Shown: positions 25,226 through 36,202 of the stretch, one piece after another
Layout of the letters: every line of letters begins with the position of its first letter
Position numbering within the stretch: the first letter of the stretch is position 1
NCBI GenBank assembly: GCA_949740695.1
Contig: CATJIY010000042.1
Location: forward strand, 1-36,202
Reading direction: 5' to 3'
Source of the DNA: an uncultured Eubacteriales bacterium
GTDB lineage: Bacteria > Bacillota > Clostridia > Oscillospirales > Butyricicoccaceae
DNA length: 36,202 nucleotides
The notes under the pieces: model-generated
The model's database searches: none
What the model saw: only the letters and a program-made list of their open reading frames with translations
What the model was told of the DNA's origin: nothing
Program-made: the position numbers and the translations under genes

Positions 25226-27436
25226 TCAACCGCCCGCCACCATACGAACCACCTCGGTAACGCCGCTGATGTTGTTCAGCCGGTGCATCACCAGCTCCAG
25301 CTGTTCCTTGTCATAAACCAAGATGGTCAAAAATAAATCGCAGTAACCGTTATCATGATCCCGGGCGTTCATCTCAGAAACATTGATTTTCATACTGCTA
25401 AGCTGGGTGAGAATCTCATTAAAAATGCCCACTCGAGAGCGGCCGGTAACCCGAATGGCAGTGTGGTATTGATGCTTTTCCCCAATCGCCCATTCGGTGC
25501 GCAGCCACCGGCCCGATTCCCCCGCTCCCTGATGGGTGGTACGAACGTTGGCGCAGTCCTGCCGGTGGACCGAAACCCCATAGCCCTTGGTGACAAAGCC
25601 GATAATCGGATCTCCAGGCACAGGCGTGCAGCACTTAGAAAACTTCACCAAGCAGTTATCCAGCCCTTCCACAATCACGCCGGTGCCTGCGATAGATTTT
25701 TGCGGGCCATAATTCTGGACCTGGCTGGCCTGCCGCGCTTCCTTCGCCTCGGCGGCTTTAATACGCTGGGCCTCATCCTTCAGCTTCGCGATCACCCGGG
25801 AAAGCGCCACCCCCCCATAGCCGATGCTGGCGTAAAGCTCCTCCAAATCAGGAACGTTCATCCGCTTCATCACCAGACTCTGGATTTCCAGCTTCTGAAA
25901 CAAATCATATAACAAATTGGCCCGCAGCTCCCGCTCCAAAACCTCCCGGCCCTGCTGAATATTTTCTTCCCGCCGCTCCTTTTTAAACCACTGCTTGATC
26001 TTGGTGCGTGCGCTATTGGTTTTCACAATCTGCATCCAATCCCGCTTGGGGCCGGTGGAGCTCTTTGAGGTAATCACATCCACGATTTCGCCGCTGTGCA
26101 GCTGGCAGTCGATAGGGACGATTCTGCCGTTGACCTTAGCTCCAGTCATCCGGTTGCCCACCGCCGAATGGATCGCATAGGCAAAGTCAATGGGCGTGGC
26201 CCCTTTGGGCAGATTGATAACGTCGCCCTGGGGCGTAAAAACATAGACCTCATCGGCAAACAAATCGGTTTTAATATTTTTGATAAAGTCCGAGGCGTCT
26301 GAATCCTGCTGGCTCTCAATCAGTTGGCGCACCCAAGCGAAAGCTTCCTCCCGTTGAGAGCCCCGCAGTCCGTCTTTATACTTCCAGTGAGCGGCGATAC
26401 CATATTCAGCCTGACGATCCATCTCCTCCGTGCGGATCTGCACCTCAAAGGGAATTCCCTCGGTGCCGATGACCACCGTGTGGAGGCTTTGATATCCATT
26501 GGGCTTTGGAGTGCTGATATAATCCTTAAACCGACCGGGCACCGGCTTATATAAATCGTGAATGAACCCAAGGACATTATAGCAATCGGTCAACTCCCTA
26601 ACGATCACCCGGGTAGCGCAAATATCATACAGCTCAGAAAACCGCAGATTCTGCCCGTAAAGCTTACGGTAAATGGAGTAAACGCTTTTCAGCCGGGCCT
26701 TAACCTGACAGGGAATCTTCGCCTGAGCCATCCGCTCAATGATCCGCTGGCGGGTAGCCTCTAAAAAATCGGCAAAACCATGGTTCTGCGCCTCCAGATA
26801 GTCGGCAATCTCCTGATAGCCTACTGGGTCCAGAATTTTCAGTGACCGGTCCTCCAGCTCCCATTTAACGCTCTGCATCCCTAGCCGGTGGGCCAGAGGG
26901 GCGTAGATTTCCATAGTTTCCACCGAGATATCCCGCTGCTTTTGCTCCCGCTGAAATTCAATGGTGCGCATATTGTGCAACCGGTCGGCCAGCTTAATCA
27001 TCACCACCCGGATATCCTTGGCCATGGCGATGAACATCTTTCGCAGATCTTCCATCTGCTGTTCTTCCCTGGTGGAATAACTGGTATGCTCCATCTTCGT
27101 CAATTTGGTCACACCGTCCACCATAACAGCCACCGGCTCCCCAAACTCCCGAGAGATATCCAAATAGGTTACGCCGGTATCTTCAATGGTGTCGTGAAGC
27201 AGGCCAGCCATTACCGATTCGGCGTCCAGTCCCATTTTCTCGATATTGATCGCCACCGACGCCGGATGCATGATATAAGGTTCCCCGCTTTTCCGCAGCT
27301 GGCTTTCGTGGGCTTTTTTTGCATAACGGTAAGCCCGAAGAATGGCCTCCCCATCCTCCGGCGTAAAATCCTTGGCCAACGCTTCCATCTGGCCATCCAG
27401 TTTTTTCAGGTATTCCTGCCGTTCCTGTTCATCCAT
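25226..27436 (-). CDS. rel: Bifunctional (p)ppGpp synthetase/hydrolase (RelA/SpoT family)
   Basis: HD domain (LLHDTIEDTG), synthetase domain (KDYISTPKPNGYQSLHT), TGS and ACT regions. ATG 27436 chosen. Confidence 0.97.
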   Translation of the reverse strand: MDEQERQEYLKKLDGQMEALAKDFTPEDGEAILRAYRYAKKAHESQLRKSGEPYIMHPASVAINIEKMGLDAESVMAGLLHDTIEDTGVTYLDISREFGEPVAVMVDGVTKLTKMEHTSYSTREEQQMEDLRKMFIAMAKDIRVVMIKLADRLHNMRTIEFQREQKQRDISVETMEIYAPLAHRLGMQSVKWELEDRSLKILDPVGYQEIADYLEAQNHGFADFLEATRQRIIERMAQAKIPCQVKARLKSVYSIYRKLYGQNLRFSELYDICATRVIVRELTDCYNVLGFIHDLYKPVPGRFKDYISTPKPNGYQSLHTVVIGTEGIPFEVQIRTEEMDRQAEYGIAAHWKYKDGLRGSQREEAFAWVRQLIESQQDSDASDFIKNIKTDLFADEVYVFTPQGDVINLPKGATPIDFAYAIHSAVGNRMTGAKVNGRIVPIDCQLHSGEIVDVITSKSSTGPKRDWMQIVKTNSARTKIKQWFKKERREENIQQGREVLERELRANLLYDLFQKLEIQSLVMKRMNVPDLEELYASIGYGGVALSRVIAKLKDEAQRIKAAEAKEARQASQVQNYGPQKSIAGTGVIVEGLDNCLVKFSKCCTPVPGDPIIGFVTKGYGVSVHRQDCANVRTTHQGAGESGRWLRTEWAIGEKHQYHTAIRVTGRSRVGIFNEILTQLSSMKINVSEMNARDHDNGYCDLFLTILVYDKEQLELVMHRLNNISGVTEVVRMVAGG

Positions 27437-27441
27437 CTCTG

Positions 27442-29526
27442 TCAACCCTTCAATATCGTCAGAAGCCTTTTCAAAACCGACGAACCGTTCACGTCGGCTT
27501 TCCCTTGATAATTTTCCAGCCGGATCATCAGCTCCCCGTCCTGCCGCCCATAGGAAAAGATCCCACATTCTTGGAAGATATCCAGACAGACCAGCAGCTT
27601 GCCCAAGTTCATTTTTCCGCAGGCCCGGGCCTCATGCCGCACCTTGCGGTAAAGCGTTTCCCCCGCGAGGATCAGACAGCCGTCCTCCCCATTGGCCTTG
27701 ATGTGGCGAAATACTGCCACCAAGTCCTCTCGAGTAGGGGTCAGCAACTGAGCCTCCTCCTGAGAAATAGACTGCCCACCGAAAAACCGTTGGTAAGATT
27801 CTATGGCGGTTTGATCGGCTTCCTGCTCCCGTCTGGCCCAACGTACGTCCTTGGCTACCAGCTGAACGGTCTCTGCCCCTCGATACCGGTTCATCTCAGC
27901 GGAAAAAACCAAATCCAGCAGATCGCCTTCTACGAACCGGCAGCTTTTGGCTCCCATACCAAAAACAAAGGTTTGGAAATCCCGACCGTTCTTGCGCAGG
28001 TGCAACCGGATATGCCGGTCATGACTAATAGGCGTGATCTCTTCGGCTATCGCATCCCGCATCAAAAACACCGGCTGAGGGTTACCCATGCCAAAAGGCT
28101 CCATAACGCCCAGATCCCGGACCTCTTTCATGGTAAGCTCTTCCGGCGCCACTTGACAATCCACACCGATACAGGGGACAATTTCTTCGGTCTGCATCTG
28201 CTGGGCATACTCCTCCAGTCCCCGGCGCAGCGCCTCCAGATTTTCCCGCCGGATGGTAACGCCTACCGCCAGCTCATGTCCCCCATATTTTTCTAAAAAA
28301 GCGGCGTTTTTTTCCATGGCGGCATACAGATTAAAGCCCTTGATGCTGCGGCCCGAACCTTTTCCGCTATCCCCTGACATAGAAATCAGCACGCAGGGCA
28401 AACCATACCGGTCAGCCAACCGAGAGGATACAATCCCAATCACGCCGTTGTGCCAGTCGTCCCCCCAAAGCACCAGGGTCTTTCCCCGGATCAGCTCAGG
28501 CTGCGCCTGAATGTGCGCCAAAATCTGTTCGTAAATTTCATTTTCCTCTTCTTGCCGCTGGTGATTCAGCTGACACAGATGTTCGGCCAGATCGCCAGCT
28601 TCCTGAGGATCCTCAGTCAAAAACATCCTGGCTGCGCAGACGGCGCCCCCCATGCGCCCGGCAGCGTTGATCCGGGGCGCCATAACAAAGCTCACCGAAT
28701 TAGAGGTCAACGGCTTGACATCCAGCCCCAGCTTTTGCATCAAGGCTTTCAATCCGGCATTTTGGGTATTTCGCAAATATTCCAGACCATAGGAGACAAT
28801 CACCCGGTTTTCCCCAATGAGCGGCATCACGTCGGCAATGGTACCTATCGCTACTACATCAGCATACTCCCGCAAAAGCGCGCCGATATCCCGCTGATCC
28901 TCCAGGGCGCAAATCAGCTTAAAAGCCACGCCCACTCCAGCCAGCTCTCGAAAGGGATATTGGCTGTCCGCCCTGCGAGGATTGACTACCGCCACCGCCG
29001 CAGGCAAGGTTTCTTTGCACTCGTGATGATCGGTAATAATTAATCGCAGGCCCAGCCGGGCGGCAAATGCAGCCTCTTCTTGGGCGGTGATACCGCTATC
29101 TACTGTAATCAGTAACCGGCAACCCTGATCGTAAAGACTCTGAATCGCTCCCACATTCAGCCCATAGCCTTCCCCCTGCCGGTCAGGAATGTAATATAGG
29201 CACTCTGCTCCCATTTTTTTCAGCTGCTGGACCAGGATACAAGTGGCGGTAACCCCATCCACATCATAATCCCCATAAACGGCGATTTTTACACCTTGCT
29301 TTATCGCAGAGCGGATCTCAGCCACCGCCTTATCCATATCCTTTAGTAAAAAAGGATCGTGAATCCCGACCTCTGACCGGGTAAGAAAGCCGGCGGCTTC
29401 CTCCCGGCTGGTGAATCCTCGGGCGGCCAACACCCGGGCGGTAAGCTTCCCCAGGTGCAGCTCGCCGGCCAGCTGCCGGGCATTTTCTTCTTGCTCAGCT
29501 GCAAGCAACCATCGTTTTTCCTTCAT
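27442..29526 (-). CDS. recJ: Single-stranded-DNA-specific exonuclease RecJ
   Basis: GDYDVDGVTATCIL, ITDHHECKE, DHH/DHHA1-type GKGSGRSI; GTG at 29532 also possible. Confidence 0.95.
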   Translation of the reverse strand: MKEKRWLLAAEQEENARQLAGELHLGKLTARVLAARGFTSREEAAGFLTRSEVGIHDPFLLKDMDKAVAEIRSAIKQGVKIAVYGDYDVDGVTATCILVQQLKKMGAECLYYIPDRQGEGYGLNVGAIQSLYDQGCRLLITVDSGITAQEEAAFAARLGLRLIITDHHECKETLPAAVAVVNPRRADSQYPFRELAGVGVAFKLICALEDQRDIGALLREYADVVAIGTIADVMPLIGENRVIVSYGLEYLRNTQNAGLKALMQKLGLDVKPLTSNSVSFVMAPRINAAGRMGGAVCAARMFLTEDPQEAGDLAEHLCQLNHQRQEEENEIYEQILAHIQAQPELIRGKTLVLWGDDWHNGVIGIVSSRLADRYGLPCVLISMSGDSGKGSGRSIKGFNLYAAMEKNAAFLEKYGGHELAVGVTIRRENLEALRRGLEEYAQQMQTEEIVPCIGVDCQVAPEELTMKEVRDLGVMEPFGMGNPQPVFLMRDAIAEEITPISHDRHIRLHLRKNGRDFQTFVFGMGAKSCRFVEGDLLDLVFSAEMNRYRGAETVQLVAKDVRWARREQEADQTAIESYQRFFGGQSISQEEAQLLTPTREDLVAVFRHIKANGEDGCLILAGETLYRKVRHEARACGKMNLGKLLVCLDIFQECGIFSYGRQDGELMIRLENYQGKADVNGSSVLKRLLTILKG

Positions 29527-29701
29527 AAACACTCCAAAATGATTTTTAATGGATGTATTATAGCAAAGCCGCGATTGGGTTACAAGGGAATTTGGTGAAA
29601 AACACAGCCTTATCCTTGAAAAAAATGATAAATCCGATTTCTTTTCATTCTTTTCCCAATATTCCTAAAACAATGATTTCGATTTTTCAACTGTTTTAAA
29701 A

Positions 29702-29743
29702 GAAAAACCAGCGTCCCGATATGCCTATCCTATCGGGACGCTG
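29702..29743 (-). terminator. Intrinsic terminator downstream of dnaJ
   Basis: Minus strand agcgtcccgata/tatcgggacgct 12-bp perfect stem followed by ggtttttctttt. Confidence 0.88.
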
Positions 29744-29753
29744 AAGCTTTTAT

Positions 29754-30890
29754 TTACTTAAACAAATCCTTCATTTTCTTGAAGAAACCGCCCCGCTCGG
29801 CATAGTTTCCATCATCCGTCTTTTCCTCAAACTTGCGCAGCAGATCTTTTTGATCTGCAGTTAAATTGCGAGGAATTTCCACGTTAACCTTGACATATTG
29901 ATCGCCCCGGCCCCGGCCGTTTACATTGGGCACGCCGCTGCCCCGCAGACGGAATACCGTACCGGTTTGCGTGCCCTCCGGCAAGTCATACTGTACTTTT
30001 CCGTCCACTGTGGGAACGGTAAGGGACGCCCCTAAGGCCGCTTGAACAAAAGAAATGGGCATTTCCAAGATAATATCCTGCCCATCCCGCTGGAACATTT
30101 TGTGTTCCTTTACCCGAACGGTAACATATAAATCGCCGGCAGGCCCGCCCAGCGCGCCGCCGTTGCCTTCTCCCCGAAGAGAAATGGTCTGTCCGTCGTT
30201 GATGCCGGCGGGAATTTTCACCTTGATCGTACGAGTCTTTCGATTTTTTCCCGTACCCTTGCAGGCGGCGCAAGGCTCCTTGATAATCTTGCCCGCGCCC
30301 TTACAGTTTTGACAGGGGGCGCTGCTGGAAAAGACCCCAAAGGGCGTGCGCTGGGTGGACTTCACCTGGCCGGTACCCCGGCAAACCGGACAGGTCTCGG
30401 GCGAAGTGCCCTTTTTCGCGCCAGTGCCGCCACATTCCTTGCAGCTTTCATTCCGGGTGATGCTGACGCTTTTTTCGCAGCCAAACACAGCCTCCTCAAA
30501 GGTCAGCTGAAGCCCCACCCGCAGGTTTTCTCCCTTTTGCGGGCCGGTTCTCTGCCGCTGGCCGCCGCCAAAGCCGCCAAACATCGAACCAAAAATATCC
30601 CCCAGGTCAAAATCCTGAAAGCCTCCGAAGCCTCCCGCGCCGGCGCCGCCGGCATAATTAGGATCAATCCCCGCAAAGCCATATTGATCATACCGAGCTT
30701 TTTTCTCGGAGTCCGACAGAACTTCATAAGCGCCGTTGATCTCTTTCATCTTCTGCTCGGCTTCTTTATCCCCGGGATTCAGATCTGGGTGATATTTTTT
30801 CGCCAGCTTGCGGTAGGCTTTTTTAATTTCGTCCTCGCCGGCGCCTTTTTGCAGGCCCAGCACTTCATAAAGATCGCGTTGTTCCGCCAT
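29754..30890 (-). CDS. dnaJ: Chaperone DnaJ
   Basis: J domain with HPDLNPG, G/F-rich region, four CxxCxGxG-type zinc motifs. Confidence 0.98.
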   Translation of the reverse strand: MAEQRDLYEVLGLQKGAGEDEIKKAYRKLAKKYHPDLNPGDKEAEQKMKEINGAYEVLSDSEKKARYDQYGFAGIDPNYAGGAGAGGFGGFQDFDLGDIFGSMFGGFGGGQRQRTGPQKGENLRVGLQLTFEEAVFGCEKSVSITRNESCKECGGTGAKKGTSPETCPVCRGTGQVKSTQRTPFGVFSSSAPCQNCKGAGKIIKEPCAACKGTGKNRKTRTIKVKIPAGINDGQTISLRGEGNGGALGGPAGDLYVTVRVKEHKMFQRDGQDIILEMPISFVQAALGASLTVPTVDGKVQYDLPEGTQTGTVFRLRGSGVPNVNGRGRGDQYVKVNVEIPRNLTADQKDLLRKFEEKTDDGNYAERGGFFKKMKDLFK

Positions 30891-30915
30891 GGGTCTCTCT
30901 CCTAAACTCATGTAT

Positions 30916-30941
30916 CGCCGGGGCGAAAACCCGCCCCGGCG
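30916..30941 (-). other. Perfect GC-rich intercistronic hairpin between dnaK and dnaJ
   Basis: cgccggggcg / cgccccggcg 10-bp stem, 6-nt loop, no U tract. Confidence 0.75.
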
Positions 30942-30959
30942 TAATCCCTGCTGGGAACC

Positions 30960-32831
<1,872 letters not shown>

Positions 32832-32914
32832 TCATCCGAATGGCTTTGCGCCGGCTCCCGGATGTCGTATGTTTTCCTTTATGATCAAGTATGATCAAGA
32901 CTGAAATTTTCTGT

Positions 32915-33469
32915 TTAATCGGTGGTTTTCACCATAGCGGCCCGAATCAACCGCCCCTTCATGGTATAACCTTTTTGCAGCACTTGGGCGATGACCGTTT
33001 CCCCGCTGCCTTCCCCTTCCTCGTGCATCACTGCGTTGTGGAAATTGGGATCAAAGGGTTCGCCTTCAGCGCCGCAGGGTTCTACCTGGAATTTCCCCAA
33101 GATTTCCTGAAACTGTTTATAGATCAGTCTAACCCCCTCGTCAGCGTCCTCCTGGGCAGCGCCCCGTTCCAGATTGTCCAACACCGGAAGAAACCCGGCG
33201 ATAGCCGCCATCTGAGCGTCCTGATAGGTGGTTTCCCGCTCTTTCTGGGTGCGCTTGCGGAAGTTGTCATACTCGGCTAGCACCCGCTTATACCGTTCCT
33301 CCTGGCGGGCAGCCTCAGCCTCCAGCTTTTGCAGCTTTTCCTCCAGGTGAGCGGCCTTTTTCCGCTCAGCCCGGCTTTCTTTGGGGACCTCTTCCTGGGG
33401 CGCCTCCGCCGCCTCAGCGGCCGGGACTTCGTCCTGGTCCTCGATCTGACTCTTGATTTCTTCGCTCAT
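32915..33469 (-). CDS. grpE: Nucleotide exchange factor GrpE
   Basis: RYKRVLAEYDNFRKRTQKERE, IAGFLPVLDNLERG, VIAQVLQKGYTMKGRLIRAAMVKV-like C-terminus. Confidence 0.96.
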   Translation of the reverse strand: MSEEIKSQIEDQDEVPAAEAAEAPQEEVPKESRAERKKAAHLEEKLQKLEAEAARQEERYKRVLAEYDNFRKRTQKERETTYQDAQMAAIAGFLPVLDNLERGAAQEDADEGVRLIYKQFQEILGKFQVEPCGAEGEPFDPNFHNAVMHEEGEGSGETVIAQVLQKGYTMKGRLIRAAMVKTTD

Positions 33470-34520
33470 CGCTTTCACCTGTGTCCTTTAATCGTTTCAT
33501 TCCTTGCCCGGTCACGCCCGCTACCGCCTGGGTAAAGGCGATTAGCTTGGCGCACGCGTCGGCGTAATCCATCCGGGCGGGGGCAATGATACCCACGATG
33601 CCCCGGGTATTCTGGTCGATCTGATAGCTGGTAAACACCAAACTTGCATCCCGCATGCTGGGGTCCTGAAGCTCTGGTCCGATACGGACGTTAATCAGGT
33701 TGGGCGCCTCTCCCCCTTCCAACAGTTCGCCAACCCGCCCCCGGTCAGAAAAATATTCCAAAAGCTCTCTGGCCCGCTGGGTGTCTTGATACTCCCGGTT
33801 GTCCAGCAACCGGGCCGCTCCGTCGATATAAATCTCCGGCTTCCCTCCCTGCTGGGTCTCTCGAATAAAATCCAACACGGTCATCGCCATCTCGTATACG
33901 CCGGAATCTTCCCCCATACTTTGGGACAGAGAAGGAAGCAGATATTCCAGCCGCCCCTCGCTAATCGCCAGGTTAAGCGCTGTCGTTAGCACCGCCGCAG
34001 TCGCCGGCTCTACCAAACGGGACAACCGAATCATCTTGTTCTTTACATCGCTTTCCGTAACCAGTACCGCCGCATAGGAATAACCGCCGTCCACATCGAT
34101 CAGCTCACACCGCCTGACGGTTTTCCCCCCGGTATGAGAAATCATGGAAACCGTTGTGTGCCGGGTCATTTCCCCCAGCACTTTAGAAGCGCTCACCATG
34201 ATGTTGTCAATCTCCCGCATCTTGGCCTGCATCATTAACCGCATCGCCTCCAGCTCGCCGGTAGCGATCCGGTGGCGGTCCATCAGCTCATTGACATATA
34301 ACCGGTAAGCGGCATAGGAGGGGATACGCCCCGCTGAAACATGGGGTTTTTCCAAGTAACCCAGCTCCTCCAGCTCGCTCATCTCATTGCGAATGGTGGC
34401 GGAGGAGATGGGCGCTTCAAACCTGTCCGCCAGCGTTTTGGAACCTACCGGTTCGGCTGTCTCAATGTAGTTTTCCACAATCGCCTTTAAAATACGCCGC
34501 TTCCGCTCGGGAAGTTCCAT
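33414..34520 (-). CDS. hrcA: Heat-inducible transcriptional repressor HrcA
   Basis: ERKRRILKAIVENYIETAEPVGSKTLADRF, SSATIRNEMSELEELGYLEKPHVSAGRIPS; CIRCE directly upstream. Confidence 0.97.
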   Translation of the reverse strand: MELPERKRRILKAIVENYIETAEPVGSKTLADRFEAPISSATIRNEMSELEELGYLEKPHVSAGRIPSYAAYRLYVNELMDRHRIATGELEAMRLMMQAKMREIDNIMVSASKVLGEMTRHTTVSMISHTGGKTVRRCELIDVDGGYSYAAVLVTESDVKNKMIRLSRLVEPATAAVLTTALNLAISEGRLEYLLPSLSQSMGEDSGVYEMAMTVLDFIRETQQGGKPEIYIDGAARLLDNREYQDTQRARELLEYFSDRGRVGELLEGGEAPNLINVRIGPELQDPSMRDASLVFTSYQIDQNTRGIVGIIAPARMDYADACAKLIAFTQAVAGVTGQGMKRLKDTGESDERRNQESDRGPGRSPGR

Positions 34521-34537
34521 AGGCTCCCTCCTCAACG

Positions 34538-34564
34538 TTAGCACTCATTCTGCCTGAGTGCTAA
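34538..34564. promoter_or_regulatory. CIRCE operator (HrcA binding site)
   Basis: Perfect TTAGCACTC-N9-GAGTGCTAA. Confidence 0.98.
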
Positions 34565-34568
34565 ATCT

Positions 34569-34596
34569 ATCCTATCACTTTCCGCTGGTTTGTCAA
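34569..34596 (-). promoter_or_regulatory. Candidate promoter for hrcA-grpE-dnaK-dnaJ
   Basis: Minus strand TTGACA-16 nt-TAGGAT just upstream of the CIRCE. Confidence 0.75.
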
Positions 34597-34692
34597 TAGT
34601 TTTTCCCAAAAAAATGTGAACAAACGGATAACTTTCCCGTTTTGTTCCCACCTGCACCCTTGGAGTGCTAAAAATCGACCGGTTTTCCCTAC

Positions 34693-34720
34693 AAAAAAGC
34701 CCCGCAGCTTTCTGCGGGGC
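34693..34720 (-). terminator. Intrinsic terminator downstream of the PNPOx-like gene
   Basis: Minus strand gccccgcagaaagctgcggggc followed by TTTTTT. Confidence 0.9.
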
Positions 34721-34782
34721 AAAACCGGCCGGGTAGCCAGCCGGAAGTTTTTTGCAGTCCCCACAAAGGGCGGCTGGCTTTT

Positions 34783-35208
34783 TCACTGGGTAATTTCAAA
34801 ATCCTCCGATTGAAATTTGCTGTAATACCGGCCCTTTGAGGCAGTAAATTTGACGACGCAGTAATCTGGATCATTTACGCCGGCAGGATAATACAGGGTG
34901 TCTCCTTCCTGCCAAATGGTTTGCTTGGCCTCAAGGGTTTCCAGCACCTCTACCGTTCCCGCCAAGCTCACCCCTCGGAAAAACCGCCGGTCCACAAAGT
35001 AAACGCTGGCTCGGGAATCCCGCTGAAAAGCGGCCACTTTTTGCGAGGAAGTATTGGTGGAAAACCACAGCTCCCGGATGCCCTTTCGCAGCCGGGGCCG
35101 CAGCATCGCCCTAGTCATTGGGAAGCCCTCCGCGTCTATATAGCAAAGAAAAGCGATAGCTGATTTGTCAATCAGATTGCCAATGGTTTTCGCCGGGTCG
35201 CGCATCAT
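34783..35208 (-). CDS. Pyridoxamine 5'-phosphate oxidase-family (split-barrel flavin-type) protein
   Basis: AFLCYIDAEGFPMTRAMLRPRLRKGIRELWFSTNTSSQKVAAFQRDSRASVYFVD; start overlaps tadA stop (ATGA). Confidence 0.87.
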   Translation of the reverse strand: MMRDPAKTIGNLIDKSAIAFLCYIDAEGFPMTRAMLRPRLRKGIRELWFSTNTSSQKVAAFQRDSRASVYFVDRRFFRGVSLAGTVEVLETLEAKQTIWQEGDTLYYPAGVNDPDYCVVKFTASKGRYYSKFQSEDFEITQ

Positions 35209-35669
35209 AAAATGTCCTTCCTTTCTGTTTCTCTCAATTGACAGAAAAAATTTGTGAGCAGTTGGGAACATTGGGCTTCCCGAACCCCTTTATATAGCTT
35301 TGGCCGCCGGCCAAAAGCTTCTTCAAATAGATTTATCACCCCGCCGCAAGCGCCAAATACTGTATCCGACGCCCCCCATACCACCGTATCCAGACGGGCG
35401 TTCAAGATGGCCCCCGCGCACATGGGACAAGGTTCTAAAGTGACATAAAGTGCGCAACCAGTAAGCCTCCAGTCTCCCACGCTCTTTTCAGCCTGCCGGA
35501 TGGCCATCAGTTCGGCATGACCCAAAACGGTTTTATCCGTCTCCCGCCGGTTATATCCAGCGCCTATGACTTGCCCCTGTCGGATAATGACGCATCCTAC
35601 CGGGATTTCTCCCAGGATTTGCGCTTTTTCCGCCTGTTCCAACGCTAAATCCATAAATGCCGGTTCCAT
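35205..35669 (-). CDS. tadA: tRNA adenosine(34) deaminase TadA
   Basis: HAELMAIRQAE and PCPMCAGAI zinc-deaminase motifs. Confidence 0.95.
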   Translation of the reverse strand: MEPAFMDLALEQAEKAQILGEIPVGCVIIRQGQVIGAGYNRRETDKTVLGHAELMAIRQAEKSVGDWRLTGCALYVTLEPCPMCAGAILNARLDTVVWGASDTVFGACGGVINLFEEAFGRRPKLYKGVREAQCSQLLTNFFCQLRETERKDIL

Positions 35670-35749
35670 CTTTACATCTGCCCCCTTTTCGGCTATAATT
35701 TCATTATATATAGTTCTTTCTTATATTTCAAGATGGCAGGTGTAACCGA

Positions 35750-35962
35750 ATGACGATCTTTTTAGCATATCTGATGATTTACCTTCCCCCATTGGTTTCG
35801 GCTTATTTTGTCTACCGCTGGCAGCGGAAAAAACAGGCTCAGGTTCGAGAGAAAAACTGGATTCTGCTCTATCTGCTCCCCTTTATCGCCTTTACCCTAG
35901 TGACTTTCGTGTGGAGCGGCTTATTGTATTGGATATCTGGCGAGCTGCCTTACCAGCAATAA
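35750..35962 (+). CDS. Small two-TM hypothetical membrane protein (70 aa)
   Basis: Two hydrophobic segments separated by a basic loop (YRWQRKKQAQVREKNW). Start follows a short candidate RBS. Confidence 0.55.
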   Translation: MTIFLAYLMIYLPPLVSAYFVYRWQRKKQAQVREKNWILLYLLPFIAFTLVTFVWSGLLYWISGELPYQQ

Positions 35963-36035
35963 TTTTGCGTTTTCCCTCCTGCGGGAACTTTTTTCACTTT
36001 TTCCGGTCTAATCTTTGTAAAGGAGGGAAAATTTC

Positions 36036-36202
36036 ATGAAACACGTAAAACATATCTTGCTGGCGCTACTGCTGGTTTTGACTTTATTACTGACCGCAGC
36101 TTGCGGCGCTACCACGAGCGCCGACAATCATGGGGCGGCGCCATCCTCCCCCGGCGTTGCCGGCTCTGAGGAGTTTTCTTCCGACGCTAAAGCTCCCGAG
36201 AT
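36036..36202 (+). CDS. Lipoprotein, 5' part only (runs off window)
   Basis: aaaggagggaaaatttc RBS, MKHVKHILLALLLVLTLLLTAACG lipoprotein signal peptide; no stop before the window end. Confidence 0.75.
   Translation, partial: MKHVKHILLALLLVLTLLLTAACGATTSADNHGAAPSSPGVAGSEEFSSDAKAPE

Noticed and set aside
27505-28296. 263-aa plus-strand ORF antisense to recJ
   Set aside because: Antisense to recJ, no recognisable domains.

Overview
The window looks like a chromosomal segment of a spore-forming Clostridia/Bacillota genome, inferred from the yabP/yabQ/spoVB, hemZ and hrcA-grpE-dnaK-dnaJ content. It is dominated by housekeeping gene blocks. In order: tRNA-Arg(CCT) with an adjacent degenerate 5'-half copy; an inverted-repeat-rich non-coding patch; purA-purB (minus) with a divergent LysR gene; a plus-strand run (small protein, GNAT, CrtO-like membrane protein, SDR, P-loop kinase-like); a TM1266-family regulator gene with a long structured leader; a COG0614-type metal/cofactor ABC importer followed by a MocR-type regulator; a minus-strand yab sporulation block (spoVB-mazG-HU-rqcP/yabO-yabP-yabQ); PNP and MtaD-like purine salvage genes; a zinc-ribbon gene; trmO and a DUF4180 gene; a TetR / alpha-beta hydrolase divergon; a recJ-rel-dtd-MBL-hemZ block; hrcA-grpE-dnaK-dnaJ with a perfect CIRCE; tadA with a PNPOx-like gene; and the start of a lipoprotein gene. 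I see no CRISPR array, transposase, integrase, phage or obvious defence system. The best leads for undescribed biology are: (1) a ~190-nt leader upstream of the TM1266-like gene with a three-way-junction fold and competing terminator/antiterminator pairings; (2) the tRNA-Arg half-copy plus two strong inverted repeats between the tRNA and purB; (3) a TetR-palindrome divergon with an unannotated 44-aa membrane peptide coupled to a membrane-anchored hydrolase. All calls come from reading sequence and translations by eye; no searches or folding were run.
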